A DNA stretch of 64,000 nucleotides from Paucibacter sp. TC2R-5 (GCF_025717605.1 NZ_JAJIRQ010000001.1:342916-406915); one strand, 5' to 3'. Numbered from the stretch's first letter, positions 53,865 to 63,966 are shown. Numbers and translations are program-made. Notes: a model not told the origin generated them from the letters alone.

Positions 53865-55055
53865 TCAGCCCAGCCGGTATTTGGCCATCAAGCCGGTTCG
53901 CTTCGCTGGCTCAAAATTGATGCGCACCGGGTCGCGGCCGACCACGGCCAAGAGCCGCTCATCCATCACCCGAAACCACAGCGGCGGGATGTAGGCGATG
54001 CTGAACATGCCGAAGTAGCCGCTGGGCAGTTGCGGCAAATTTTCAAAGTGGCGCAGCGATTGATAACGGCGCAGCGGGTGGGCATGGTGGTCTGAATGAC
54101 GCTGCAAATGGAATACCGCCCAGTTGGAAAATATGTGATTGCTGTTCCAGGAGTGATGCGGCTGGCAGGGCTCGTAGCGGCCATTGGCAAGTTTTTGGCG
54201 CAGTAGCCCGTAATGCTCGATGTAATTCGCTGAACTCAGCTGGAAATTGGCCCAGAAGGCGGTGGCCAGGATGAAAGGCAGCACTTGTGGCCCCAGCCAG
54301 CCTGTCAAGGCGCCCCAGAGTGCCAAGGTAATCAGTGCCGGCTGCAAGATCTCGTTGTGCAGCGACCAGACCGGCAGATTCGCCTTGCGCAGACGCTCGC
54401 TCTCTAGGGTCCAGGCGCGTTTGAAGGCGCCGGGCATTTCGCGCAGCACGAAGCTATAAATCGACTCGCCCATGCGCGAGGAAGCCGGGTCCAGCGGCGT
54501 GGCTACATCCCGGTGATGCCCGCGGTTATGTTCGATATAGAAATGACCATAGGCAGTGGTGGACAGCACCAGCTTGGCCAGCCAGCGCTCTAGCTTGGTT
54601 TGCTTGTGGCCCAGCTCATGGCCCAGGTTGATGCAAAAGCCGCCGACCGAACCGGTGATGATCACCATTGCGAGCATGCCGTGCCAAGGTAGGTCGTGTG
54701 TAGCCACGAACCAGACGCAGAAGGTGAAGGCCAGCCAAAGAATTGGCACCAGCGCATAGGTGATGCGGCGATAGAATAGGTCGGCGTCCAGCGCCGGCAC
54801 AGCAGACTCGGGCGGGTTGCTGCGATCGCTGCCCAGGAGCCAGTCGATCAGCGGCACCACGCCGTAAAGAAAGGCCACCGGCAGCCACAGCAGGCGCGCG
54901 TCGCCGCTCCACAGCAGCAGGGCCGGCCCCAAGGTGACCGAGGCCGGCACCAGCAGGCTCATCAGCCAGGCATAACGTTTACGGTCCACATAAGGGCTGG
55001 CGGGCGGCGTTGAGGCCGGGTCTCCTTGCATGAGGTCGGGCACGCTGAGGGTCAT
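53865..55055 (-). CDS. alkB: Alkane 1-monooxygenase (AlkB)
   Basis: A 396-residue integral-membrane di-iron hydroxylase for the first step of n-alkane use. The histidine boxes are all visible: [24 protein letters not shown] and [11 protein letters not shown]. Six hydrophobic spans are expected. The start at 55055 follows AGGAGACAG; the frame stays open upstream without content. It needs rubredoxin and rubredoxin reductase, which are not in this window. It is divergent from an AraC-type regulator, the usual local control of alk genes. Confidence 0.92.
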   Translation of the reverse strand: MTLSVPDLMQGDPASTPPASPYVDRKRYAWLMSLLVPASVTLGPALLLWSGDARLLWLPVAFLYGVVPLIDWLLGSDRSNPPESAVPALDADLFYRRITYALVPILWLAFTFCVWFVATHDLPWHGMLAMVIITGSVGGFCINLGHELGHKQTKLERWLAKLVLSTTAYGHFYIEHNRGHHRDVATPLDPASSRMGESIYSFVLREMPGAFKRAWTLESERLRKANLPVWSLHNEILQPALITLALWGALTGWLGPQVLPFILATAFWANFQLSSANYIEHYGLLRQKLANGRYEPCQPHHSWNSNHIFSNWAVFHLQRHSDHHAHPLRRYQSLRHFENLPQLPSGYFGMFSIAYIPPLWFRVMDERLLAVVGRDPVRINFEPAKRTGLMAKYRLG

Positions 55056-55111
55056 GGTCTGTCTCCTGTTGTTTGTGTCAGTGTGGCCGGCTCGCCCCCG
55101 TGCAAACACCG

Positions 55112-55125
55112 TGGCAAGTGGCAAG
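55112..55125 (+). promoter_or_regulatory. Tandem heptamer in the alkB/araC promoter region
   Basis: TGGCAAG occurs twice in tandem (55112-55118 and 55119-55125), between the divergent starts of alkB and the AraC-family gene. AraC-type proteins bind direct repeats, so this is a possible operator, but the unit is short. Confidence 0.35.
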
Positions 55126-55148
55126 TGATCGTCCTAAAGTGACAAACA

Positions 55149-56189
55149 ATGAGCCCACAGCCGAACCCCATCCAAGCAGCCAAGGTGCATCCGACCTATG
55201 CGCGGCTGTTATGCATGTTGCTGCGCGGCTTGGGGGCGGACATGGAGCTGGCTTTGGCCGAGGCCGGTTTGAGCTGGGAGGGGCTTGCGACCGAAGAGAA
55301 GATGCTGGACTTTGCTGTCGTGCAGCTGTTGGCGCAAGCGGCAATTGCATCCAGTGGCCGACCTTGGCTGGGCATCGAGTTGGGGCAGATGGCGCATATC
55401 TCGACCCATGGCGGCGTGGGCTCGGCGGTGGTGGCAAGCCGCGACTTGCGCCAGGCGCTGGCCACGGTGGCCCGCTTCTCCAGTCTGCGCAATGATTTGC
55501 TGCGTTTTGAATTGACCGAGCACCCGGAAGGCGCCGTGCTGCGTGCGCATGAAAGTGCCAACCTCGGCGCCGCGCGCGGCTTTGTGCTCGACATGGTGTT
55601 CGGCACTGCGCTGCGTTTGATGGAGACCGTGGTGGGCCACCGCCTGCGCGGGCTGCGCGTCGAGCTGCCTTTTGCGCCTCCGGTCTGGTGCGATCGATAC
55701 GAGCGTTTGGTCGAAGGCGGTGCCCTGGTGTTCGACGCGCCTTCGCTGGCCTTTCACCTCGATGCGGCCATGCTGGAGGCGCCATGCATCACGGCGAATG
55801 CACGCGCCTTCGAGGCGGCGCGCGAAGACTGCGAGCGCGAGCTGGCACTGACGGCAGGAGGCATAGGCCCCTGGTCGCAGCGCCTGCGTCAGCTCCTGCT
55901 GCAGCGGCGCGCGCCGGAGCCCTATCCCACGGCGCTGGCCTTGGCCGAGGCTTGCCATGTTTCGGTGCGCACGCTGATACGCCGTTTGCGCGCCGAAGGC
56001 AGCAGCTACCAGGCCTTGCTGGACGGCGTGCGGCAGGAGCAGGCGCTTTGGCAGCTGCGACACACCCAGAACTCGGTCGAAGAAATTGCCGCCCAGCTCG
56101 GCTTTGAAGACACATCCAACTTCAGCCGTACCGTGCGACGCTGGTTCGGGCAGACGCCGTCCGGCCTGCGCGAGCGCTTGCGGGCCTGA
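55149..56189 (+). CDS. AraC-family regulator, likely of alkB
   Basis: A 346-residue regulator with an N-terminal ligand-binding half of the Arabinose_bd type (LGIELGQMAHISTHGGVGSA) and a C-terminal double helix-turn-helix (ALAEACHVSVRTLIRRLRAE, EIAAQLGFEDTSNFSRTVRR). Genes of this build next to alkB usually respond to alkanes or fatty acids. It starts 93 bases from the alkB start on the other strand. Control of alkB is inferred from position. Confidence 0.88.
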   Translation: MSPQPNPIQAAKVHPTYARLLCMLLRGLGADMELALAEAGLSWEGLATEEKMLDFAVVQLLAQAAIASSGRPWLGIELGQMAHISTHGGVGSAVVASRDLRQALATVARFSSLRNDLLRFELTEHPEGAVLRAHESANLGAARGFVLDMVFGTALRLMETVVGHRLRGLRVELPFAPPVWCDRYERLVEGGALVFDAPSLAFHLDAAMLEAPCITANARAFEAAREDCERELALTAGGIGPWSQRLRQLLLQRRAPEPYPTALALAEACHVSVRTLIRRLRAEGSSYQALLDGVRQEQALWQLRHTQNSVEEIAAQLGFEDTSNFSRTVRRWFGQTPSGLRERLRA

Positions 56190-56218
56190 ACCGTTCGGGA
56201 CCGCAAGCATCTTGGCCC

Positions 56219-57793
56219 TTACTTGATATGGGTGAAGCGCGCTTCGGGCCGGTCGTCCGAGCGGTGTACGGTTTCAACGTTAGCTCGCATGGCCCAGGGC
56301 CGCATCTGATGGTGCAGCGGAATGAAGAAGGATTCATCTCGCACGCGCAGCAAGGCCTCTCGGATCAGGGCATTTCGCTTGGCTACATCGGTTTCCGTCT
56401 TCATGCTGGCGATCAACTGATCCAACTGCGCGTCGCTCAATCTTGAGTAATTGAAATTTCCATCGGCGCCGCTGGTGCGGGTGTGGGCCAGGCTTTGTAG
56501 GGTGAACTGCGCGTCGAAGGTGGCCACCCCCCAGCCCAGCATATAGAGCGGCGCCTCAAAGCGCTGGAAGGTCTGGCTATGTTGCGAGAAGGGCAGGGCG
56601 GCCAGGCGCGCCTTGATGCCGATCTTGGCCCACATCGCCACCACGGCCTGGCAGACCTCTTCGTCATTGACGTAGCGGTTGTTCGGGCAGTTCAGCGGCA
56701 CCTCAAAGCCACTCGCATAGCCGGCCTCGGCCAGCAGCTTTTTGGATCTTTCGATGTCGACCTTGTGCGGCACATCGATATCGGGCGTGTTGCCGTTGAC
56801 GCCCGGCGCCACCATGATGCCGGCCGGAATCGACAGGCCGCGCATGATGGTGCGCTTGATCGCCTCGCGGTCAATCGCCACGCTCATCGCCTCGCGAACT
56901 CTTTTATCCTTGAAGGGGTTCTTGCCCTTGACGCTGGCGCCGGCCAACTCCTCGCTGCCTTGGTCCATCGCGAAGAAGATGGTGCGCACCTCCAGGCCCT
57001 CGACCACCTTGAGCTTGGCGTCAAGTTTGAGCTTGGCGACGTCTTGTGTGGGCAGGTCGGTCAGCAGGTCGACATCACCGGACAAGAGCGCTGCCACCCG
57101 GGTCGGGTCCGATTTGATTGGGGTGTAGATGACCTCACTGACGTTGCTGGCGTTTTTGGCATCCCACCAGTCCTTGTTGGCCACCATGGTGATTTTCTGA
57201 TCGGGCTGCCAGCCGGTGATCTTGTAAGCGCCGGTGCCCATGGCGTTGCGCGAGGCGTAGTTGTCTTCCTTGGCCTTGTAGTCCTGCACATTGGTGGTCT
57301 TGTTCTTCTCCGCCCAGGCCTTGCTCATGATGCGGAAGTCGATGATGTTGCGCAGCAGGATGGGCGTGGGCGCGTTCAGCATCACATCGATGGTGTGATC
57401 GTCGATCTTCTTGATCTCTTTGATGCCGGCCACATAGGTCTGCATCGTGCCTTGCGGCTGGCTGATGCGCCCGAAGGTGAAGATCACGTCATCGGCGGTG
57501 AAGGGCGATCCGTCATGGAATTTGACGCCCTTGCGCAAATCAAAACGTACCTGCGTCGGCGAGATATAGGTCCATTTGGTTGCCAGCGCCGGCTCGACCT
57601 GGAACTTGTCGTTGTAGCGCGTCAGGCCCTCGTAGGCGTGCATCAGGATGGCAATGGTGGTGGTGTGATTCTGCGAGTGCGGGTCCATGGTCAGAATGTC
57701 ATTCTGAGCCGCCCAGCGCAGTGGCACAGCGCCAGCGCTGCTAAGGGCCAAGCCCAAAGTGAGGGCCAGTGCCGTGAGTTTGATCTTGTACAT
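56219..57793 (-). CDS. Peptide/solute-binding protein, family 5 (copy 1)
   Basis: A 524-residue periplasmic binding protein of the DppA/OppA family. The signal peptide (MYKIKLTALALTLGLALSSA) is followed by VPLRWAAQNDILTMDPHSQN, KWTYISPTQVRFDLRKGVKF and HDGSPFTADDVIFTFGRI. The ATG at 57793 is chosen because it begins the signal peptide. It is about 80% identical by eye to the next gene upstream. No permease or ATPase genes lie nearby. Confidence 0.92.
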   Translation of the reverse strand: MYKIKLTALALTLGLALSSAGAVPLRWAAQNDILTMDPHSQNHTTTIAILMHAYEGLTRYNDKFQVEPALATKWTYISPTQVRFDLRKGVKFHDGSPFTADDVIFTFGRISQPQGTMQTYVAGIKEIKKIDDHTIDVMLNAPTPILLRNIIDFRIMSKAWAEKNKTTNVQDYKAKEDNYASRNAMGTGAYKITGWQPDQKITMVANKDWWDAKNASNVSEVIYTPIKSDPTRVAALLSGDVDLLTDLPTQDVAKLKLDAKLKVVEGLEVRTIFFAMDQGSEELAGASVKGKNPFKDKRVREAMSVAIDREAIKRTIMRGLSIPAGIMVAPGVNGNTPDIDVPHKVDIERSKKLLAEAGYASGFEVPLNCPNNRYVNDEEVCQAVVAMWAKIGIKARLAALPFSQHSQTFQRFEAPLYMLGWGVATFDAQFTLQSLAHTRTSGADGNFNYSRLSDAQLDQLIASMKTETDVAKRNALIREALLRVRDESFFIPLHHQMRPWAMRANVETVHRSDDRPEARFTHIK

Positions 57794-57816
57794 AGAGATT
57801 CCTTCGCGTGAATGAG

Positions 57817-57841
57817 AGAAACCACCGCAGGGGTGGTTTCT
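57817..57841 (-). promoter_or_regulatory. Hairpin between the two binding-protein genes
   Basis: AGAAACCACC (57817-57826) pairs with GGTGGTTTCT (57832-57841) around a five-base loop. On the minus strand this lies between copy 2 (upstream) and copy 1. There is no T-run after it, so it may stabilise the upstream message or attenuate read-through. Confidence 0.5.
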
Positions 57842-57864
57842 GGAAATTGCATTGAAGCGTCGGG

Positions 57865-59445
57865 TTACTTCAGCGTGGTGAAGCGAGCCTGTGGTTTGTC
57901 GTCCGCCCGGTGCAGGGTTTCGACATTGCTGCGCATCGCCCACGGGCGCACTTGGTGGTGCACGGGAATGAACAAGTACTCATCGCGCACGCGCAAAAGA
58001 GCCTCTCGGATCATGGCGTTGCGCTTGGTGATATCGGTCTCCGTCTTCATTGCTTGCACCAAGGCGTCCACCTTGGCGTCGCTGACGCGTGAGTAGTTGC
58101 CTTTGCCGTCGACGCCGGTCGTGCGACTGTGGATCACGTCTTGCAAGGTGTATTGGGCGTCAAAAGTCGTCACGCCCCAGCCGTAGAGGTAGAGCGGGGA
58201 CTCCATCTTCTGCAAGAGCACCGAATGCTGGGACATGGGCAGCGCGCTCAATTTGGCCTTGATGCCGATCTTGGCCCACATCGCCACCACGGCCTGGCAG
58301 ATTTCTTCGTCGTTGACGTATCGGTCATTCGGGCAGTTCAGCGGCACTTCAAAACCATCCGGATAGCCGGCTTCGGCCATCAGCTTCTTGGCCTTCTCAA
58401 GGTCGACCTTGGGCGGCACGTCGATGTCGGGCGCGTTGCCGTTGACGCCGGGCGCCACCATGATGCCGGCCGGCATGGACAGGCCGCGCATCAGGCTGCG
58501 CTTGATCGCTTCGCGGTCGATGGCGGTACTCATCGCTTCACGCACGCGTTTGTCCTTGAACGGGTTCTTGCCCTTGACGCTGGCGCCGCGCAACTCGTCG
58601 CTGCCCTCGTCCATGGCAAAGAAAATGGTGCGATTCTCGAGGCCGTCCAGCACCTTGAGCTTGGGGTCGGCCTTGAGTTTGGCCACATCCTGCGTCGGCA
58701 GGTCGGTCAGCAGGTCCACATCACCGCTCAGCAGGGCCGCCACGCGGGTGGCGTCGCTCTTGATCGGCGTATAGCTGATCTCGGTCACATTGCCCTTGTT
58801 GGTGTCCCACCAATCCTTGTTGGCGACCATGCTGATCTTTTGATCGGGCTGCCAGCTGGTGATTTTGTAGGGGCCGGTGCCCATCGCATTGCGGGAAGCA
58901 AAAGTGTCTTCCTTGGCCTTGTAGTCCTGCGGATTGACTGATTTATTCTTCTCCGCCCAAGCCTTGCTCATGATGCGGAAGTCGGTCAGGTTGCGCAGCA
59001 GCACCGGGCTAGGGCCGTCGAGTATCAGGTCGACCGTGTAGTCATCGACCTTTTTGATCTCCTTGATGCCGGCCACAAAAATCTGGTTATTGGCCTGCGG
59101 CTGCTTGATGCGGCCGAAGGAGAACACCACATCGTCGGCAGTGAAGGGCGTACCGTCGTGAAACTTCACACCGCGGCGCAGATCAAAACGAATTTGCGTT
59201 GGGCTGATAGCGGTCCACTTGGTCGCCAGTGAGGGCTCGGGCTGAAATTTCTCGTTATAACGCGTCAGCCCTTCGTAGGCATAGGCATTGATGCCATTGG
59301 TGGTCGCGTGGTTCTGCGAATGAGGGTCCAGCGTCTGGATGTCATTCTGAGCGGCCCAGCGCAGCGGCACGGCATGCGCTGTGCTGGCAGCCAAGCCAAG
59401 CGCCACGGCCGTCGCGGCCAAAGACTTCAGTTTGAACTTAAGCAT
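57865..59445 (-). CDS. Peptide/solute-binding protein, family 5 (copy 2)
   Basis: A 526-residue paralogue of the preceding protein with the same layout: a signal peptide (LKSLAATAVALGLAASTAHA), then VPLRWAAQNDIQTLDPHSQN and HDGTPFTADDVVFSFGRI. The ATG at 59445 follows GTGGAA; an upstream in-frame ATG at 59460 has no site. The pair arose by tandem duplication and both copies are intact, so they may bind different ligands for a transporter encoded elsewhere. Confidence 0.92.
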   Translation of the reverse strand: MLKFKLKSLAATAVALGLAASTAHAVPLRWAAQNDIQTLDPHSQNHATTNGINAYAYEGLTRYNEKFQPEPSLATKWTAISPTQIRFDLRRGVKFHDGTPFTADDVVFSFGRIKQPQANNQIFVAGIKEIKKVDDYTVDLILDGPSPVLLRNLTDFRIMSKAWAEKNKSVNPQDYKAKEDTFASRNAMGTGPYKITSWQPDQKISMVANKDWWDTNKGNVTEISYTPIKSDATRVAALLSGDVDLLTDLPTQDVAKLKADPKLKVLDGLENRTIFFAMDEGSDELRGASVKGKNPFKDKRVREAMSTAIDREAIKRSLMRGLSMPAGIMVAPGVNGNAPDIDVPPKVDLEKAKKLMAEAGYPDGFEVPLNCPNDRYVNDEEICQAVVAMWAKIGIKAKLSALPMSQHSVLLQKMESPLYLYGWGVTTFDAQYTLQDVIHSRTTGVDGKGNYSRVSDAKVDALVQAMKTETDITKRNAMIREALLRVRDEYLFIPVHHQVRPWAMRSNVETLHRADDKPQARFTTLK

Positions 59446-59481
59446 CTTGATTCCACTCATAAGTTACGAATGGGAGTGATG

Positions 59482-59865
59482 CTAGCCCTCTGATTCGCCT
59501 TCTACTCTAGTGGCTTGCCCGAGTTGCGGCTGGCCGCTAACTTGCAGGTTCGAGTCACAACCGATGCCGGCCGCGATCCAGCGCGCGCTGATTCGAGTCA
59601 GCAGCATGGACAAACGGCCCGTCGCGGCACCGCGCCAACCCAGTACCTGCAGCGGCGCAATCAGCATGCCGCAGACATAACGCCGTTCGGAGTCTGACCA
59701 TTGCAAGGCTCTGCAGGCTCCGCGCAAGCGTCGGCTGACCAGCATGCCGATCGGGCAGGGCGCACTCAGGCAGCAAACGCCGCAGCCATTGCAAGGCGCG
59801 CCTTCGGCCGGCTTGGCTGGGGCGGCCGGGTGGATATGAATGACTTGATGTGGCTGCTCAGGCAT
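59482..59865 (-). CDS. Small cysteine-cluster protein
   Basis: A 127-residue protein with a cluster near residues 25-37 (PCNGCGVCCLSAPCPIG), giving C-x-x-C-x-x-C-C-x-x-x-x-C, plus further cysteines (RGACRALQW, RRYVCGML, GIGCDSN). The pattern resembles iron-sulphur or zinc sites of YkgJ/ferredoxin-like proteins. The pattern is highly specific, so the gene is likely real. I do not recognise a function. It lies between the oxygenase and the binding-protein genes on the same strand. Confidence 0.7.
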   Translation of the reverse strand: MPEQPHQVIHIHPAAPAKPAEGAPCNGCGVCCLSAPCPIGMLVSRRLRGACRALQWSDSERRYVCGMLIAPLQVLGWRGAATGRLSMLLTRISARWIAAGIGCDSNLQVSGQPQLGQATRVEGESEG

Positions 59866-59888
59866 CCGTCCACTGTAGCGCTCTGGGC

Positions 59889-60731
59889 TCAGGTCTTGAC
59901 GCCGAGCTCGCGTAGCCGCTCTTGCAAATACTCGTCTGCGGTGTAGCGGTCGGACAGCACCACTTCGTTGCGAGGATGGAGGAACAGCGGCAGGGAAATG
60001 CGGCTGCGCTTGGCGCCTTCGCCGCTGGGGTTGACCACGCGGTGCTGGGTCGAGGGGTAATAGCCTTGTGAGGCTTCTTCCAGCATGTCGCCGATATTGA
60101 TGATCAGCATGCCGAAATCGCAGGGCACGTCGAACCAGGCGCCGTCCCGTCCCTGCACCTGCAAACCCGGCTCATTGGCGGCCGGCAGAATCGTCAGCAG
60201 ATTGATGTCGCCATGCGCCGCGGCCCGCAAGGCGCCCGCCGGCTCTTGGCCCGTCAGAGGCGGGTAGCGCAGCACGCGCAAAAGGGTCAGCTTGCTGTCC
60301 TTGATCATGTCGGACAGCGGCTCGCGGTAATGTTGGGCAATCTCTGCCGGGGTAAAGCGCTCGACCCAAGACAAGAGTTCTTGCGCCAGACCATTGGCCT
60401 GCTCGAAGTAGGCCTGAGCCTGCGCCCGCAATTCCGACGGCGCCCTGCCCCAGGGGTAGTAGTGGAAGTACTCCTTGATGTCCTTCAGCGCTGCGCCCTT
60501 GGCGGTCTCCGACGTGTCGGTGGAGAAGTAGCCATCCTGCGTTTCCTTTGAAAAAGCGAACTGCTGCTTTTCATTGGAGTTAAAAAAGCTTAGCCAATCG
60601 GCATAGATTTTTTCGACCAGCGCTTGCTGAATCGGGTGATTGACGAGGACGCCGAAGCCAGTCTCGTGCAGCGAGCGGGTGAATTGCTCGGCCGCATCGG
60701 CGGCCCGGTAGTCGACAACCTGTACTTGCAT
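59889..60731 (-). CDS. 2-oxoglutarate/Fe(II) oxygenase, isopenicillin N synthase family
   Basis: A 280-residue non-haem iron oxygenase. The DIOX_N region comes first (TGFGVLVNHPIQQALVEKIY), and the jelly-roll core shows the metal triad: H and D in AAAHGDINLLTIL, and H in YPSTQHRVVNP. The co-substrate arginine is in KRSRISLPLF. The start at 60731 follows AGGAG. Substrate unknown; members hydroxylate small molecules and amino acids. Confidence 0.88.
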   Translation of the reverse strand: MQVQVVDYRAADAAEQFTRSLHETGFGVLVNHPIQQALVEKIYADWLSFFNSNEKQQFAFSKETQDGYFSTDTSETAKGAALKDIKEYFHYYPWGRAPSELRAQAQAYFEQANGLAQELLSWVERFTPAEIAQHYREPLSDMIKDSKLTLLRVLRYPPLTGQEPAGALRAAAHGDINLLTILPAANEPGLQVQGRDGAWFDVPCDFGMLIINIGDMLEEASQGYYPSTQHRVVNPSGEGAKRSRISLPLFLHPRNEVVLSDRYTADEYLQERLRELGVKT

Positions 60732-61107
60732 GGGATCTCCTGTGTGTCCCGACGCCGAGCCATTCAATCGCGGGGCAGGGCGTTCGGCCGCAAGTCTAGG
60801 GCAAGCGGGGCGACTTCGCAAACGTTTGCATTGGTCGCTTGGAAAACCGCGCTCTGGCTTGAATTGGCATGACAGGCTTCAGATGCTGAGACTATTTACC
60901 GATAAGGGCAGGAGTCCGAGGCCTTGACTTTGCATTGTCATCAGCAGCAACGGTGATAAAGTCCGCCCCTTGAGACTAATGGTCCTTCCCGTCCCCTTGG
61001 CTGGCAACAGCTTCGGTGGGTCGCAATCCGCCAACCGGTAGAGCCGTGCCGCGGAAGGTTTTTTTTAACCAGCCAGATTCCCGGAAGCCGGGTTAGAGGT
61101 GAGCGAG
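60732..61107. promoter_or_regulatory. Divergent region upstream of sucA
   Basis: This 376-base gap separates the oxygenase gene and sucA, which read apart. It has no convincing gene. It should hold the sucA-operon promoter; I see a T-rich patch at 61060-61068 but no clear boxes. Confidence 0.4.
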
Positions 61108-63966
61108 ATGATGCAGCAACACAGGTCCAATTCCTACCTGTTCGGGGGCAATGCGCCCTATGTAGAAGAGATGTACGAGGCCTACCTCGACAACCCGGCC
61201 TCGGTGTCCGACACCTGGCGCACCTATTTTGATGCGCTCCAGCATGTGCCCGCCACCGACGGCAGCGATGCCCGGGATGTTGCGCATGCACCGGTGATCG
61301 AATCCTTCGCGCAACGCGCCAAGGCCAACGCCTTCGGCAACAAGGCCTCCAGCGCCGATCTGGCCGTCGCCCGCAAGCAGGTCCATGTGCAGTCGCTGAT
61401 TGCCGCCTACCGCAATGTCGGTTCGCGCTGGGCCGATCTGGATCCGCTGCAGCGCACCGAGCGCCCGCGCATTCCGGAACTGGAAACCTCGTTCTATGAC
61501 CTGACCGAGTCCGATATGGACATCCCGTTCAGCGCCACGAACACCTATTTCTCCACGGCCGAGAACATGACCCTGCGCCAGATCGTGCAGGCCTTGCGTG
61601 AGACCTACTGCGGCAGCATTGGCGCCGAGTACATGCACACCACCGACCAGACCGAGAAGCGCTGGTGGCAAGAGCGCTTGGAAGCGATCCGCTCCAAGCC
61701 CAGTTTCACGCCCGAGAAGAAGAAGCACATCCTCGGCCGTCTGACCGCCGCCGAAGGACTGGAGCGTTACCTGCACACCAAGTACGTCGGCCAGAAGCGT
61801 TTCTCGCTCGAAGGCGGCGAGAGCTTCATCGCGGCGATGGACGAGTTGGTGCAAGGTGGCGGTGCGTCCGGCGTGCAAGAAATCGTCATCGGCATGGCCC
61901 ACCGTGGCCGCCTCAATGTGCTGGTCAACACGCTGGGCAAGATGCCCAAGGACTTGTTCGACGAGTTCGAGCACAAGGCCCCTGAAGACCTGCCGGCCGG
62001 TGACGTCAAGTACCACCAAGGCTTCTCCAGCGATGTGACCAGCCCCGGCGGCCCGATTCACCTGACGCTGTCCTTCAACCCCTCGCACCTGGAGATCGTC
62101 AACCCGGTGGTTGAGGGTTCGGTCAAGGCCCGTATGGACCGCCGTGGCGACAAGACCGGCGCGCAAGTGTTGCCGGTGCTGGTGCACGGCGACGCGGCTT
62201 TTGCCGGTCAGGGCGTCGTGATGGAAACGCTGGTGCTGGCACAAACGCGCGGTTATTACACCGGCGGCACGGTGCACATCGTCATCAACAACCAGATCGG
62301 TTTCACCACTTCCGACCCACGCGACAGCCGCTCAACGCTGTATTGCACCGACGTCGTCAAGATGATCGAGGCACCGGTCTTGCATGTGAACGCTGACGAT
62401 CCGGAAGCTGTGGTGTTGTGTACGCAGCTGGCGCTGGAGTATCGCCAGCAGTTCAAGAAAGATGTTGTCGTTGACATCATCTGCTACCGCAAGCTGGGCC
62501 ATAACGAGCAAGATACACCGGCGCTGACCCAGCCGCTGATGTACAAGAAGATTGCTCAGCATCCCGGTACCCGCAAGCTCTACGGCGACAAGTTGATCGC
62601 CCAAGGCGTGCTGACCGCGAGCGGCCCGGACGATATGTTCAAGGCCTATCGCGCTGCGATGGACGAAGGCCGTCACACGGTTGACCCGGTCCTGACCAAC
62701 TTCAAGAGCAAGTACGCGACCGACTGGTCACCGTACCTGGGCAAGAAGTGGACCGACAGCTGCGACACTGCGCTGCCTATGGCCGAGTTCAAGCGTCTGG
62801 CCGAACGCATAACCACAGTGCCCGGGACCTTCAAGGTGCACTCGCTGGTCGAGAAGGTTTTGGCCGACCGCGCCGCCATGGGCCGCGGCGAGATCAATGT
62901 CGACTGGGGCATGGGCGAGCACATGGCTTTCGCGTCGCTGGTGGCCAGCGGCTACCCGGTGCGTTTGTCGGGTGAAGATTGCGGCCGTGGCACTTTTGTC
63001 CACCGTCACGCCGTGCTGCACGACCAGAATCGTGAGAAGTGGGATTCGGGCACCTATGTGCCGCTGCAAAACGTAGGCGAAGGTCAGGCACCGTTTGTCG
63101 TCATCGACTCGCTCTTGTCCGAAGAAGCGGTGCTTGGCTTTGAGTACGGTTACGCCTCGGCCGACCCCGTCACCTTGACGATCTGGGAGGCCCAGTTCGG
63201 CGACTTCGTCAACGGCGCGCAGGTCGTGATCGACCAGTTCATCGCCTCCGGTGAAGTCAAGTGGGGTCGTTCTAACGGCCTGACCTTGATGTTGCCGCAT
63301 GGCTATGAAGGCCAAGGCCCTGAGCACAGCTCGGCCCGCTTGGAGCGCTTCATGCAATTGGCCGCCGACAACAATATGCAGATCGTGCAGCCGACTTCGG
63401 CCTCGCAGATATTCCATGTTTTGCGTCGCCAGCAACTGCGCATGTTCCGCAAGCCGCTGATCATCTTGACGCCCAAGTCGCTGCTGCGTAACAAGGATGC
63501 GACTTCGCCGATCACCGAATTCACCAAGGGTGATTTCAAGACCGTCATCGGTGAGCGCGACACCACGATCGATGCAGCCAAGGTCAAGCGCGTGGTCGCT
63601 TGCTCGGGCAAGGTCTATTACGACCTGGTCAAGTCACGCGCCGACCGCAAGGCGACGGACGTTGCTTTGATTCGCGTTGAGCAGCTCTATCCCTTCCCGC
63701 ACAAGGCCTTTGCCGCTGAGCTGAAGAAGTATCCCAACTTGGCCGAGATCGTCTGGTGCCAGGACGAGCCGCAAAACCAGGGCTCATGGTTCTTTGTCCA
63801 GCACTATGTGCACGAAAACATGGTCGATGGCCAGAAGCTCGGCTATGCCGGCCGCCCGGCCTCGGCTTCGCCGGCCTGCGGTTATGCGCACCTGCATCAG
63901 GAGCAGCAAAAGGCGCTGCTGGATCAGGCCTTCGGCAAGCTCAAGGGCTTCATCCTCACCAAGTAA
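61108..63966 (+). CDS. sucA: 2-oxoglutarate dehydrogenase E1 component
   Basis: A 952-residue thiamine-diphosphate enzyme of the TCA cycle that decarboxylates 2-oxoglutarate. The start MMQQHRSNSYLFGGNAPYVE is typical, with the E2-binding arm first. GMAHRGRLNVLVN, TLSFNPSHLEIVNPVVEGSV, LVHGDAAFAGQGVV, HIVINNQIGFTTSDP and RKLGHNEQDTPALTQPLMY are hallmark segments. The ATG at 61108 lies about seven bases after GAGGTGAG; an in-frame GTG at 61099 lies inside that site. The E2 gene should follow right of the window. Confidence 0.97.
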   Translation: MMQQHRSNSYLFGGNAPYVEEMYEAYLDNPASVSDTWRTYFDALQHVPATDGSDARDVAHAPVIESFAQRAKANAFGNKASSADLAVARKQVHVQSLIAAYRNVGSRWADLDPLQRTERPRIPELETSFYDLTESDMDIPFSATNTYFSTAENMTLRQIVQALRETYCGSIGAEYMHTTDQTEKRWWQERLEAIRSKPSFTPEKKKHILGRLTAAEGLERYLHTKYVGQKRFSLEGGESFIAAMDELVQGGGASGVQEIVIGMAHRGRLNVLVNTLGKMPKDLFDEFEHKAPEDLPAGDVKYHQGFSSDVTSPGGPIHLTLSFNPSHLEIVNPVVEGSVKARMDRRGDKTGAQVLPVLVHGDAAFAGQGVVMETLVLAQTRGYYTGGTVHIVINNQIGFTTSDPRDSRSTLYCTDVVKMIEAPVLHVNADDPEAVVLCTQLALEYRQQFKKDVVVDIICYRKLGHNEQDTPALTQPLMYKKIAQHPGTRKLYGDKLIAQGVLTASGPDDMFKAYRAAMDEGRHTVDPVLTNFKSKYATDWSPYLGKKWTDSCDTALPMAEFKRLAERITTVPGTFKVHSLVEKVLADRAAMGRGEINVDWGMGEHMAFASLVASGYPVRLSGEDCGRGTFVHRHAVLHDQNREKWDSGTYVPLQNVGEGQAPFVVIDSLLSEEAVLGFEYGYASADPVTLTIWEAQFGDFVNGAQVVIDQFIASGEVKWGRSNGLTLMLPHGYEGQGPEHSSARLERFMQLAADNNMQIVQPTSASQIFHVLRRQQLRMFRKPLIILTPKSLLRNKDATSPITEFTKGDFKTVIGERDTTIDAAKVKRVVACSGKVYYDLVKSRADRKATDVALIRVEQLYPFPHKAFAAELKKYPNLAEIVWCQDEPQNQGSWFFVQHYVHENMVDGQKLGYAGRPASASPACGYAHLHQEQQKALLDQAFGKLKGFILTK

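Noticed and set aside
56579-57811. Plus-strand open frame opposite the first binding-protein gene
   Set aside because: Shadow frame; the minus strand encodes a complete family-5 binding protein with signal peptide.
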